Below the pieces are notes generated by a model. It saw only the letters and a list, made by a program, of their open reading frames with translations, was not told the DNA's origin and did not search any database. Shown in pieces: positions 38,047-46,584 of a stretch of 64,000 nt of DNA. Each line of letters starts with the position of its first letter. Position 1 is the first letter of the stretch. Source of the DNA: RGIG3013 sp045538935 (GTDB lineage Bacteria > Bacillota > Clostridia > Oscillospirales > Acutalibacteraceae); NCBI GenBank assembly GCA_045538935.1, contig JAZQEI010000004.1:1-64000 (forward strand). Direction: 5' to 3'. A program made the position numbers and the translations under genes.

Positions 38047-39576
38047 TTGAAGAGATTTATTGCATTGAGTTTAGTATTCTTAATTTTTGTGTGTTGCTTT
38101 TCCGGTTGCAAACAACAAGTTATTACAATAGAGGAAGAAATAGAGGTGTCGGGTAGTGATGTAACCGATGTATCGGATAACGAGACTGAAACCGAGGAAC
38201 AATCGTCGTCTGATAACAAACCTACGGGCAATTCGGGGGGAAGTGGCGGTAATAAAACACCCACCACAAGTAACGGTTCACCCTCACAAAGCACAAATAA
38301 CGGTGGCGGTGGTAATGCCCCTACCGATTCAAACGAATCTTCTGAACCAACATACAGTGTAAATATAGGCACACAGTCTGATATAGATTTTAAAGGCGCC
38401 ACCGTTACGATTGCTTCTTACAGTCAAACTCTAGAGCCTAAAAAGACATCTAAAACCTACGATCTTGAAACCGAGCTTATAAGGCAAATAGAGGAAAAAT
38501 ACAACTGTAAAATCGAATATCGTTGCATAGCCGATTCTGTGGTGTATTATAGTAGTTTTTGTATTCAAGCAATGGCCGGCACCAAATTTGCCGATATTGC
38601 AAAACTTCCGGGTGAGCAATCTTTTCCGAATGCTGCGCTAGAGGGTTATGTGCGTTGCTTAGACGGCAAGTTCGACTGGAATAGCGATATGTTTGTAAAA
38701 AAGCTAAACAACGAAGTGTTGACACTAAAGAATAAACACTATTATTTAGCATTAAAAGACAATGCATTATCGCTTACGGGTAACGGAATTGCCTTTAGGA
38801 AGAGCCTTTTTTTAAAGTTTAACATTGCTGATCCGTATTATCATGTGCTTGTGGATAATTGGACTTGGGATACATTCTTAGAAACCTGTAAACAAATGAC
38901 CCGTAAAGTCGGCTATGACCAATACTACGGTATGCCAACTGCATCGATTATGTTTTCGTCTAATAATGTTAAAACCGCATATCGCGAGGCCGAAGGTAAG
39001 TACCGTTTTAACCTTAATAGCCCCGATGCTATAGAGTGTATTGAGTTTGGCAAAAAACTTTACGATTTGGGTTATGTTCCCGAATGGAATGGTTCGAGCC
39101 TTTGGGATGCAGAGAGGGTAGCGATGACTCCGGCATCGTGGTATCTTCTTGACGGTGATGAGGATGTTGGATTTGTGTATTATCCAAAAGGTCCTAAGGC
39201 TAACGATTATGCGTATAATAGCGCAAACATGCCGCTTGTGGTAGTACCAAGCGGTGTAAAAGATTCTGAGTTTGACGGTGTTTGCGAAATTATTAAAGAT
39301 TTCTTTGGCGCTTATAACTGGAAGCCAACAGTAAAAGAACAACTTAAACAATATACTGACGATGAAAAAGCGTTAGATATTTTAACCGACACTGCCCAGC
39401 GTGCAATGAACGCAAACTATTGGGACACATATTATGCGTTCATTTCACATGAAATACTGTGGACTGATTATGGTATTTCTACCGGTACCGAGCCTAAGGC
39501 TTTTATGGATTCGGTAAAGGACAGAGCCCAAGAAGAGATTGATGATACGTGGGAAAAATATTCTCAGTTACCATAA
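38047..39576 (+). CDS. Extracellular solute-binding lipoprotein (ABC type), orphan, 509 aa
   Basis: TTG 38047 is the start: AAAGGCGGCGG lies just before it, and no ATG is near. Signal peptide with lipobox FSGC, Cys21. Residues about 22-110 are a Ser/Gly/Asn/Glu-rich linker. From about 115 the sequence follows a family-1 solute-binding fold: GATVTIASY, LIRQIEEKYNCKIEY, FADIAKLPGE, ALKDNALSLTGNGIAFRKSLFLKFN, DNWTWDTFLETCKQMT, SPDAIECIEFGKKLYD. No permease or ATPase gene is near, so it may be a sensor or use distant permeases. Divergent from an XRE repressor. Confidence 0.85.
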   Translation: MKRFIALSLVFLIFVCCFSGCKQQVITIEEEIEVSGSDVTDVSDNETETEEQSSSDNKPTGNSGGSGGNKTPTTSNGSPSQSTNNGGGGNAPTDSNESSEPTYSVNIGTQSDIDFKGATVTIASYSQTLEPKKTSKTYDLETELIRQIEEKYNCKIEYRCIADSVVYYSSFCIQAMAGTKFADIAKLPGEQSFPNAALEGYVRCLDGKFDWNSDMFVKKLNNEVLTLKNKHYYLALKDNALSLTGNGIAFRKSLFLKFNIADPYYHVLVDNWTWDTFLETCKQMTRKVGYDQYYGMPTASIMFSSNNVKTAYREAEGKYRFNLNSPDAIECIEFGKKLYDLGYVPEWNGSSLWDAERVAMTPASWYLLDGDEDVGFVYYPKGPKANDYAYNSANMPLVVVPSGVKDSEFDGVCEIIKDFFGAYNWKPTVKEQLKQYTDDEKALDILTDTAQRAMNANYWDTYYAFISHEILWTDYGISTGTEPKAFMDSVKDRAQEEIDDTWEKYSQLP

Positions 39577-39584
39577 AAAACAAA

Positions 39585-39615
39585 AGAGATGTGAAACTTT
39601 AAGTTTCACATCTCT
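39585..39615. terminator. Bidirectional terminator between convergent genes
   Basis: AGAGATGTGAAACT / AGTTTCACATCTCT, three-base loop; overlaps the 3' end of queH. Confidence 0.9.
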
Positions 39616-40223
39616 TCTTTTTTTGTATTATTTTTTGAATATATACACCCGCAGTAGTTTTGGCGGTATAGTGAATACTCGTTTGAAAGTTCAATACTGC
39701 GCTTGTAGCCGTTTTTCTTTTTAAAGTCTGAAAATAAATATTCTACGCCGTATTCTTTGCCAACCTCGGCGCCTATTGTATTTAATTTTTCGGCATTTTT
39801 AAGTGGGCTGATAGATAGTGTTGTGCAAAAATAATCAAACCCTAATTCTTTTGCCTTTTTGGCGGCATATTCCAGTCTTAGCCTGTAGCATTTTTCGCAC
39901 CGCGCGCCGCCCTCTTTTTCACGCTCTAAGCCCTTTGCAACTTCAAAAAACTCACGCGGTTCATATTCACCCTCTAAAAACTCAACTTGATTCTCAAGAG
40001 GCATTTCGCTTATAAGCCGTTTTTGCTCTTTTACCCTTAAAGAATATTCTTCGCGTTCGGTAATGTTGGGGTTATAGTAAAAAACAGTTATTTTAAAATA
40101 GCGGCTTAAGTATTCTAACACATAGCTAGAGCAAGGTGCGCAACAGCTATGCAGCAGTAGGGTAGGGATACGACCGTTAAGTGTGCTGATAGTTTTATCA
40201 AGTCGTAACTGATAATTCTCCAT
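39606..40223 (-). CDS. queH: Epoxyqueuosine reductase QueH, 205 aa
   Basis: Reduces epoxyqueuosine to queuosine in tRNA, the last step of Q synthesis, in organisms without QueG. Diagnostic: LLLHSCCAPCSSYVLEYL (CC and C pairs for Fe-S), FYYNPNITEREEY, GGARCEKCYRLRLEYAAKKAKELGFDYFCTTLSISPLKN, and the Cys pair RQNYCGCIYS near the C-terminus. Complete length. ATG 40223 after TAGGTGA. Its stop region is shared with the terminator hairpin. Confidence 0.95.
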   Translation of the reverse strand: MENYQLRLDKTISTLNGRIPTLLLHSCCAPCSSYVLEYLSRYFKITVFYYNPNITEREEYSLRVKEQKRLISEMPLENQVEFLEGEYEPREFFEVAKGLEREKEGGARCEKCYRLRLEYAAKKAKELGFDYFCTTLSISPLKNAEKLNTIGAEVGKEYGVEYLFSDFKKKNGYKRSIELSNEYSLYRQNYCGCIYSKNNTKKEEM

Positions 40224-40246
40224 AATTCACCTATAATTATTATTTT

Positions 40247-40278
40247 AAAACCCGTATTGCAAGGCAAATACGGGTTTT
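40247..40278 (-). terminator. Terminator of the CNNM/CorC-type gene
   Basis: AAAACCCGTAT / ATACGGGTTTT, just after the stop codon of the minus-strand gene. Confidence 0.82.
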
Positions 40279-40282
40279 GTAA

Positions 40283-41635
40283 TTATTCTTCGGTTTGTTC
40301 TTCGGCAACCTCTATTTTTTCAGAACGCACTCTTTCTATTCTGCGTTCTTCAACCTCTTCAACAATAAAACGGTAGCCTTCGTACTCAACGCTTACATAT
40401 TCGTCTTCAGAAGGGATTTTGCCTATTTGCTGCATTATAAATCCGCCTATGGTGTCGTAATCGCCCTCGGGGAATTTAATGCCTAAGGTCTCTTCAATTT
40501 CTTCAATATCGGCAATACCGTCGAACGAACAGGTAGTATCGTCTAACTCTAAAATTTCTTCTTCTTCGTTATCGTACTCGTCTTGCATGTTACCAACTAT
40601 GCTCTCTAGCAAGTCTTCCATAGTAACCAGACCTGCAATGCCGCCGTATTCGTCGCAAACGAAAACCATTTGTAAGTGCTTTTCGCTCATTTCGTTAAAC
40701 AGCTCGCCGCACTTTTTAGATTCGGGAACAAACTCAGCTTCACGCATTAATGTAGAAAGCTTGGCAGTTTTTGGTATTGTTTTACCAACATAACCTAGCA
40801 AGTCTTTTACGTAAAGTATGCCTTTTATGTTGTCTAACTCTTCGTCATAAACCGGTATTCTCGAATAACCGTATTCAATAGCCAGTTTTATTACGGTGTC
40901 TATGTTTTCGTGTATTTCTACTGCTTCAATGTCGGTGCGGTGGGTCATAACGTCAGAAGCGGTTATATCGTCAAACTCGAAAATGTTGTTTATCATTTCC
41001 TTTTGACTTTCTTCTATAACGCCTTTTTCTTCACCTGCATCTACCATCATTAAAATTTCTTCTTCGGTTACAACCTCTTCGTTAGCGTTGGGATCTAAGC
41101 CGAACATTCTAACAACAAGGTTTGTTGTAACGCTTAAAATTTTAATGAAGGGTTTCATAATAGACCGTATAAATAGCAACGTATCTACAACAGCAAAGGC
41201 AATTTTTTCGCTCTTTTGCATGCCTATACGTTTGGGGGCTAATTCGCCCAAAACAAGCGAGAAGAACGAGATGATGATTGTAACTAGTACAGTTGACAGG
41301 CCTTTCACAAAACCGATCGGTAAATTTATGCTAACAGTTTTAATTATAAAATCAGCAAGTGGACCTGAAAAGTTTTCGGCAGCAGAGGCCGATGTTAAAA
41401 AGCCTGCTAACGTAACACCGATTTGTATGGTCGATAAAAACTGAGAAGGAAACTCGGTAAGTTTTAAAACCTTAGTAGCTTTTTTGTCGCCATCTTCGGC
41501 ATCGCGTCTTAGCTTTGTGTCGTTGAGCGAGATGATTGCAATCTCACTCATAGCAAAAAATGCGTTTACTAAAATAAGTACTAATAGTAGCCCAAGTTTA
41601 AAAACTATGTTCGCGGGCCCGGGGTCGTCTAACAT
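40283..41635 (-). CDS. CNNM/CorC-type transporter (hemolysin family, DUF21-CBS-CorC_HlyC), 450 aa
   Basis: DUF21 membrane domain at about 8-200 (NAFFAMSEIAIISL, FLSTIQIGVTLAGFL, VLGELAPKRIGMQ). CBS pair at about 215-340 (VMTHRTDIEAVEIHENIDTVIKLAIEYGYSRIPVYDEELD, MVFVCDEYGGIAGLVTMEDLLESIVG). CorC_HlyC domain is at about 355-435 (FDGIADIEEIEETLG, DYDTIGGFIMQQIGKIP). Bacterial CNNM proteins move Mg2+ (or Co2+) out with Na+. The old name hemolysin is misleading. RBS AAGGATAGGTG before ATG 41635. Confidence 0.92.
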   Translation of the reverse strand: MLDDPGPANIVFKLGLLLVLILVNAFFAMSEIAIISLNDTKLRRDAEDGDKKATKVLKLTEFPSQFLSTIQIGVTLAGFLTSASAAENFSGPLADFIIKTVSINLPIGFVKGLSTVLVTIIISFFSLVLGELAPKRIGMQKSEKIAFAVVDTLLFIRSIMKPFIKILSVTTNLVVRMFGLDPNANEEVVTEEEILMMVDAGEEKGVIEESQKEMINNIFEFDDITASDVMTHRTDIEAVEIHENIDTVIKLAIEYGYSRIPVYDEELDNIKGILYVKDLLGYVGKTIPKTAKLSTLMREAEFVPESKKCGELFNEMSEKHLQMVFVCDEYGGIAGLVTMEDLLESIVGNMQDEYDNEEEEILELDDTTCSFDGIADIEEIEETLGIKFPEGDYDTIGGFIMQQIGKIPSEDEYVSVEYEGYRFIVEEVEERRIERVRSEKIEVAEEQTEE

Positions 41636-41800
41636 TTGTTATACACCTATCCTTAAAAAATATTTATTGGTATAATCCAACATTTTATATAATATATGCA
41701 AAATATACATTTGTCAATGGTTTAATAAACTTTAAATTTGTAAAATTAATTGAATTTTGTTAGAACTATCACAAATTGCTCAAAAAATAAAATTTTCCTA

Positions 41801-41867
41801 TTTACATAAGACTTAAAAAGTGTTATTATATCTTATGTATGCAAGTACCTTAGTAAATAATACTAAG
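41801..41867 (+). promoter_or_regulatory. Promoter and leader hairpin of the PFOR gene
   Basis: TTTACA (41801-41806), 17 bp, TATTAT (41824-41829). The leader has a 7-bp hairpin CTTAGTA-AATAA-TACTAAG (41849-41867), which could stabilise the mRNA. No Rex-type site (TTGTTAA..TTAACAA) is visible. Confidence 0.6.
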
Positions 41868-41903
41868 CTAAAGATGTATAATTTTTAAGGAGGAAATATA
41901 TCC

Positions 41904-44900
41904 ATGGCAAGAAAAATGAAAACTATGGACGGTAACAACGCTGCGGCCCACGTGTCTTATGCGTTTACAGAAGTTGCCGGTATTTACCCGATAACTCCGT
42001 CCAGCCCTATGGCAGACTATGTAGATCAGTGGTCGGCAAACGGTCTTAAGAACATTTTTGGCACAACCGTAAATGTTGTTGAGATGCAGTCTGAAGCGGG
42101 TGCTTCGGGTACCGTTCACGGTTCACTCGCAGCAGGTGCATTAACCACCACATATACAGCTTCTCAGGGCTTATTACTTATGATTCCGAATATGTACAAA
42201 ATAGCAGGTGAATTACTACCTTGCGTTTTCCACGTTTCGGCACGTTGCGTAGCATCGCACGCACTTAACATTTTTGGCGATCATTCCGACGTTTATGCCT
42301 GCCGTCAGACAGGTTTCGCAATGCTCGCAGAAACTAACACACAAGAAGTTATGGATATCGGCGCAGTTGCTCACTTAGCATCTATTAAGAGCCGTGTTCC
42401 GTTTTTAAACTTCTTCGACGGTTTCCGTACATCTCATGAACTTCAAAAAATTGAGGTTTGGGACTTCGAAGACTTAAAAGAAATGTGCGATATGGACGCA
42501 GTTGATGCATTCCGTAAGCGTGCATTAAACCCCGAGCGCCCAGTAATGCGCGGTTCTCACGAGAACGGCGATATCTTCTTCCAACACAGAGAGGCTTGCA
42601 ACCAGTATTACGATGCAGTTCCCGCTATTGTTGAAGAATATATGGACAAGGTTAATGCTAAACTTGGCACTAACTATGGCTTGTTCAACTACTACGGCGC
42701 ACCCGATGCTGAAAAGATTATAATCGCTATGGGCTCTATCTGCGACGTTGCAGAAGAAGTTATAGATTATATGACAGCTGCAGGCGAGAAGGTAGGTTTA
42801 GTAAAGGTTCGTCTTTATCGTCCTTTCTCTGCTAAGCATTTAGCAGCAGCTATTCCTGAGACCGTTAAGAAGATTGCTGTTTTAGACAGAACTAAGGAGC
42901 CCGGTGCATTAGGCGAGCCCTTATACTTAGACGTTGTTGCAGCACTTAACGCCGAGGGCAGAAACATTAAGGTTATTGGCGGTCGTTACGGCTTAGGTTC
43001 TAAAGATACTCCTCCTTCAAGCATTTTTGCAGTATACGAAGAGCTTGCTAAAGATGCTCCGAAAGCACAGTTCACCATCGGTATTAACGATGACGTAACA
43101 CACCTTTCGTTAGAAGAGAAGCCCGCACCCAACACCGCAGCAGAAGGCACAATTGAATGCAAGTTCTGGGGTCTTGGCGGCGACGGTACAGTTGGTGCAA
43201 ATAAGAACTCTATTAAGATCATTGGTGACCACACCGATAAGTTTGTTCAGGCTTACTTCCAGTATGACTCTAAGAAGACCGGCGGTATTACTGTATCGCA
43301 CCTTCGTTTTGGCGACAAGCCCATTAAGAGTCCTTACTACATTAATAAAGCTGACTTCGTTGCTTGCCACAACCCCTCTTATGTAATTAAGGGTTACAAG
43401 ATGGTTAACGACGTTAAGCCCGGCGGTGTATTCTTAATTAACTGCCAGTGGACTGCAGAAGAGTTAAATGCTCATATGCCTGCAGAAGCTAAGCAGTATA
43501 TTGCTAAGAATAACATTCAGCTTTACACAGTTAACGCTATTGACCTTGCTGCACAAATTGGTATGGGCAAGCGTACAAACACAATTTTACAGGCTGCATT
43601 CTTTGCACTTGCAAAGGTTATGCCTATTGAACAAGCTGTTCAGTACATGAAGGACGCTGCAACAAGATCTTACCTCAAAAAAGGTCAAGACGTTGTTGAT
43701 ATGAACCACAAGGCTATTGATGCAGGTGTTAGCGCATTCGTTAAGATTGACGCACCTGCTGACTGGGCAAACGCTACCGACAATGCTGCTGCTGAGGTTG
43801 AAAATGGTCCTGCAAAGCTTGTTAAGATGGTAGACAACATTATGAAGCCCGTTGCTAAGATGGACGGTGACTCTTTACCGGTTTCTGTATTCGTTGACCA
43901 TGCAGACGGTACATTCGAGCAAGGCGCTTCTGCATATGAAAAGCGCGGCGTTGCAGTATTAGTTCCTGAATGGAATCCTGATACTTGCGCTAAGTGTAAC
44001 AAGTGCTCGTTTGTATGTCCTCATGCTACAATTCGTCCTTTCGCTATGGATGAAAATGAAGTAGCTAACGCTCCTGCAAACTTAAAGAAGGCTCCGAAGC
44101 CTATTGTTAAAACAGAATACACCTATACTCTTGCAGTATCTCCTATGGACTGTATGGGTTGCGGCGTTTGTATTGGAGAATGTCCGACTAACTCGCTTAA
44201 GATGGTATCTCGCGAGTCTCAGGAAGACCAACAGGCAGTGTTCGATTACTGCGTAGCAAACGTAACCGAAAAGGCAGAAACTACAGCTGTAATGAACGTA
44301 ATCTCCAGCCAGTACAAAAAGCCATTACTCGAGTTCTCGGGCTCTTGCGCAGGTTGTGCAGAAACAGCTTATGCTCGCTTAGTAACTCAGTTATTCGGCG
44401 ACCGTATGTATATCTCTAACGCAACAGGTTGTTCGTCCATTTGGGGCGGTCCTGCTGCTACATCGCCTTACACAACAAATGCTGAAGGCCATGGTCCTGC
44501 TTGGGCTAACTCGCTATTCGAAGATAACGCTGAGCATGGTCTTGGTATGTACTTAGGCCAAAAGGCTATAAGAGACAGACTTATTGCACAAGTTAAGGAG
44601 ATGGCAGAGTCTGATAAGGCTTCTGATTCCTTTAAGGCAGCAGCTGAGAAGTATTTAGCAACCGTTAACGACGGTAACGCAAATGCTGAGGCTACAAAGG
44701 CTCTTATTCCTGAACTTGAAAAGGCAGCAGCTGAGGGTTGTCCTGTAGCTCCCGCTGTTTTAGCTGATAAAGAATACTTATCTAAGAAGTCTGTTTGGAT
44801 CTTCGGTGGTGACGGTTGGGCATACGACATCGGCTTCGGCGGTGTTGACCATGTTCTTGCCAGTGGCAACGATGTAAACATTATGGTATTCGATACCGAA

Positions 44901-45449
44901 GTTTACTCTAACACAGGCGGTCAGGCATCTAAGGCTTCTCAAATTGGTCAGGTTGCTCAGTTCGCAGCAGCTGGTAAGGCTATTGCTAAGAAGTCTTTAG
45001 CAGAAATCGCTATGTCTTACGGTTACATCTATGTAGCACAAATTGCTATGGGTGCTGATATGAACCAGACCTTAAAGGCTATTGCAGAAGCAGAAGCATA
45101 TCCGGGTCCGTCGCTCATTATTGGTTACGCACCTTGCGAGATGCACTCTATTAAGGGCGGTATGGTTAACTGTCAGAAAGAAATGAAGAAGGCCGTTGCT
45201 TGCGGTTACTGGAATATGTTCCGCTTTAATCCTGCACTTAAAGAGCAGGGCAAGAACCCCTTCTCGCTCGACAGCAAGCCTGCATCTGCTGATTATAAGG
45301 AGTTCATCCTTGGCGAAGCAAGATATGCATCTTTAACACGTGCATTCCCCGAAAGAGCAGAAGAGCTCTTTGACAAGGCTGCAGCAAACGCAACCGAGCA
45401 GAGAAAGCATCTTGAAAAGCTTGTTGAGCTTTACGGCAAACAAGACTAA
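41904..45449 (+). CDS. nifJ: Pyruvate:ferredoxin (flavodoxin) oxidoreductase, single chain, 1181 aa
   Basis: Turns pyruvate and CoA into acetyl-CoA, CO2 and reduced ferredoxin, the central reaction of anaerobic sugar fermentation. All parts of the fused enzyme are present in order: N-terminal domains (AAHVSYAFTEVAGIYPITPS, ..ASQGLLLMIPNMYKIAGE), CoA/gamma domain at about 420-630 (GLGGDGTVGANKNSIKIIGD). A 2x4Fe-4S ferredoxin follows at about 690-760 (CAKCNKCSFVCPHA, CMGCGVCIGECPT). The C-terminal TPP domain has SGSCAGCAETAYARL and GDGWAYDIGFGGVDHV. Length matches the family. Codon choice is more GC-rich and even than in the neighbours, as in a highly expressed gene. RBS AAGGAGG. Confidence 0.97.
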   Translation: MARKMKTMDGNNAAAHVSYAFTEVAGIYPITPSSPMADYVDQWSANGLKNIFGTTVNVVEMQSEAGASGTVHGSLAAGALTTTYTASQGLLLMIPNMYKIAGELLPCVFHVSARCVASHALNIFGDHSDVYACRQTGFAMLAETNTQEVMDIGAVAHLASIKSRVPFLNFFDGFRTSHELQKIEVWDFEDLKEMCDMDAVDAFRKRALNPERPVMRGSHENGDIFFQHREACNQYYDAVPAIVEEYMDKVNAKLGTNYGLFNYYGAPDAEKIIIAMGSICDVAEEVIDYMTAAGEKVGLVKVRLYRPFSAKHLAAAIPETVKKIAVLDRTKEPGALGEPLYLDVVAALNAEGRNIKVIGGRYGLGSKDTPPSSIFAVYEELAKDAPKAQFTIGINDDVTHLSLEEKPAPNTAAEGTIECKFWGLGGDGTVGANKNSIKIIGDHTDKFVQAYFQYDSKKTGGITVSHLRFGDKPIKSPYYINKADFVACHNPSYVIKGYKMVNDVKPGGVFLINCQWTAEELNAHMPAEAKQYIAKNNIQLYTVNAIDLAAQIGMGKRTNTILQAAFFALAKVMPIEQAVQYMKDAATRSYLKKGQDVVDMNHKAIDAGVSAFVKIDAPADWANATDNAAAEVENGPAKLVKMVDNIMKPVAKMDGDSLPVSVFVDHADGTFEQGASAYEKRGVAVLVPEWNPDTCAKCNKCSFVCPHATIRPFAMDENEVANAPANLKKAPKPIVKTEYTYTLAVSPMDCMGCGVCIGECPTNSLKMVSRESQEDQQAVFDYCVANVTEKAETTAVMNVISSQYKKPLLEFSGSCAGCAETAYARLVTQLFGDRMYISNATGCSSIWGGPAATSPYTTNAEGHGPAWANSLFEDNAEHGLGMYLGQKAIRDRLIAQVKEMAESDKASDSFKAAAEKYLATVNDGNANAEATKALIPELEKAAAEGCPVAPAVLADKEYLSKKSVWIFGGDGWAYDIGFGGVDHVLASGNDVNIMVFDTEVYSNTGGQASKASQIGQVAQFAAAGKAIAKKSLAEIAMSYGYIYVAQIAMGADMNQTLKAIAEAEAYPGPSLIIGYAPCEMHSIKGGMVNCQKEMKKAVACGYWNMFRFNPALKEQGKNPFSLDSKPASADYKEFILGEARYASLTRAFPERAEELFDKAAANATEQRKHLEKLVELYGKQD

Positions 45450-45477
45450 TTTCAAAGTTAGCTAAATAAACAAAATA

Positions 45478-45508
45478 AAAACGGAGTGTCGAAAGACACT
45501 CCGTTTTT
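45478..45508. terminator. Terminator after PFOR
   Basis: AAAACGGAGTGTC-GAAA-GACACTCCGTTTT: stem capped by a GAAA tetraloop. Confidence 0.93.
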
Positions 45509-45646
45509 GCGTTATAAATCTATAACATAATTACTAAAAATAACCATTGTTAATTAGCGGTGTATATAAAAGTTATTTAAACTTATTGAAAAAAACAAAA
45601 AAGTATACTACAATAAATTAAAAAAGAAAAATTATAGAGTTAAACC

Positions 45647-45723
45647 GAGAACACAGGGGACGGTTCTGTGTGTTCCGGAACTTGGGATATATCGGAGAAC
45701 ACAGAGGACGGTTCTGTGTGTTC
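45647..45723. repeat. REP-like repeat pair, left of the 45760 gene
   Basis: Two copies of GAGAACACAGRGGACGGTTC followed by TGTGTGTTC: 45647-45675 and 45695-45723. The outer AACACA and TGTGTT arms pair around the GGGACGGTTC core. The core is the one seen in widespread extragenic palindromes (GAACCGTCCCC read on the other strand). The bases from the PFOR terminator to this repeat hold nothing I can name. Confidence 0.75.
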
Positions 45724-45759
45724 TGCCAGCATATTAATAAAAATCAATGAGGAGTGACC

Positions 45760-46470
45760 ATGATGAATTCAAAAATTGAGAAATTACTTTTTGGAGTACT
45801 TTGGTATATTAATTTAATAGGCCTTAGATTATTAATACCGATACAAAAGATTGATTATAAAATTACAGCGCAGTTTCTTATAATAAGTTTTGCGCTTACA
45901 TCGCTTATGTTTTTTATATATTCAAAGATACGAAACAATAAAATCATGAAAACAGTAACGATATATAATAAAAACAATGAGTTTGATGTATGTCTTTCTT
46001 ACTTAGATAAAAAAATTACAAAATACAAAAAATTGGATTGGCTACAATATGAAAGAATTTTAGTAATGGCTATGAAAGGTGATGTTTTAGGATTCAAGGC
46101 GGCTACAGAACAATTAAAAATAAGACCTCACAAAGCCGACGGCCGTTTAGAAATTATACAGAAATTTGATTTTTTGTATCAGATATTATTTGATAATTCA
46201 ACCGAACAAATTACCTATAACAAAACAAATTTAGTTATAGATAATTTGATAAATTTACTTATCAATAAAAACGATATGGAATCGGATGAGGTTATTTCTG
46301 CGGCATTATTGATTTATAGTTCCGAACAATTGCTTTACAAAAGTATTGCGGCGACAATTTTATCTAAAGAGTATTTAGAGAAAGATATCAATACATCTAA
46401 TTTGTATTTAAGTAAAGCTAAAGAGTTGGCACCATCTCAAGATATAATTCATTGGGTTAATAACCAGTAA
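45760..46470 (+). CDS. Hypothetical membrane protein, 236 aa
   Basis: Start at ATG 45760, five bases after GAGGAG; the GTG at 45754 is inside the ribosome site. Two hydrophobic segments, about residues 10-27 and 34-56, then a cytosolic part of about 180 residues. That part is mostly helical and rich in Lys, Ile and Asn, with a tetratricopeptide-like look (DVCLSYLDKKITKYKKLDWLQYERILVMAMKGD, and a late TSNLYLSKAKELAP). No family recognised. The gene is AT-richer than its neighbours and is bracketed by REP-like pairs, which hints that it was gained. Confidence 0.65.
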   Translation: MMNSKIEKLLFGVLWYINLIGLRLLIPIQKIDYKITAQFLIISFALTSLMFFIYSKIRNNKIMKTVTIYNKNNEFDVCLSYLDKKITKYKKLDWLQYERILVMAMKGDVLGFKAATEQLKIRPHKADGRLEIIQKFDFLYQILFDNSTEQITYNKTNLVIDNLINLLINKNDMESDEVISAALLIYSSEQLLYKSIAATILSKEYLEKDINTSNLYLSKAKELAPSQDIIHWVNNQ

Positions 46471-46480
46471 CTGTAACATA

Positions 46481-46540
46481 AGACAGTAAGGCAGGGGACG
46501 GTTCTCTGTCTCATAAGGCAGGGGACGGTTCTGTGTGTTC
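46481..46540. repeat. REP-like repeat pair, right of the 45760 gene
   Basis: AGACAGTAAGGCAGGGGACG.. with GTTCTCTGTCT (46481-46511) and AAGGCAGGGGACGGTTCTG then TGTGTTC (46515-46540). Same GGGGACGGTTCT core as the left pair, with a different arm in the first copy (AGACAG/CTGTCT). Confidence 0.75.
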
Positions 46541-46550
46541 TGAACAAAAC

Positions 46551-46584
46551 AAAAAGCTTATCGGCTAACACCGATAAGCTTTTT
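46551..46584. terminator. Bidirectional terminator between convergent genes
   Basis: AAAAAGCTTATCGG / CCGATAAGCTTTTT, loop CTAACA; it abuts the stop codon of the minus-strand GH13 gene. Confidence 0.93.

Noticed and set aside
41636..41903. Riboswitch or Rex-controlled leader before the PFOR gene
   Set aside because: The leader after the promoter is about 70 nt with one 7-bp hairpin; no known aptamer pattern and no TTGTTAA-type Rex site.
45647..46540. CRISPR or IS terminal repeats
   Set aside because: Only four copies, in doublets on either side of a non-transposase gene, and the copies are palindromic with variable arms. REP-like is the better reading.
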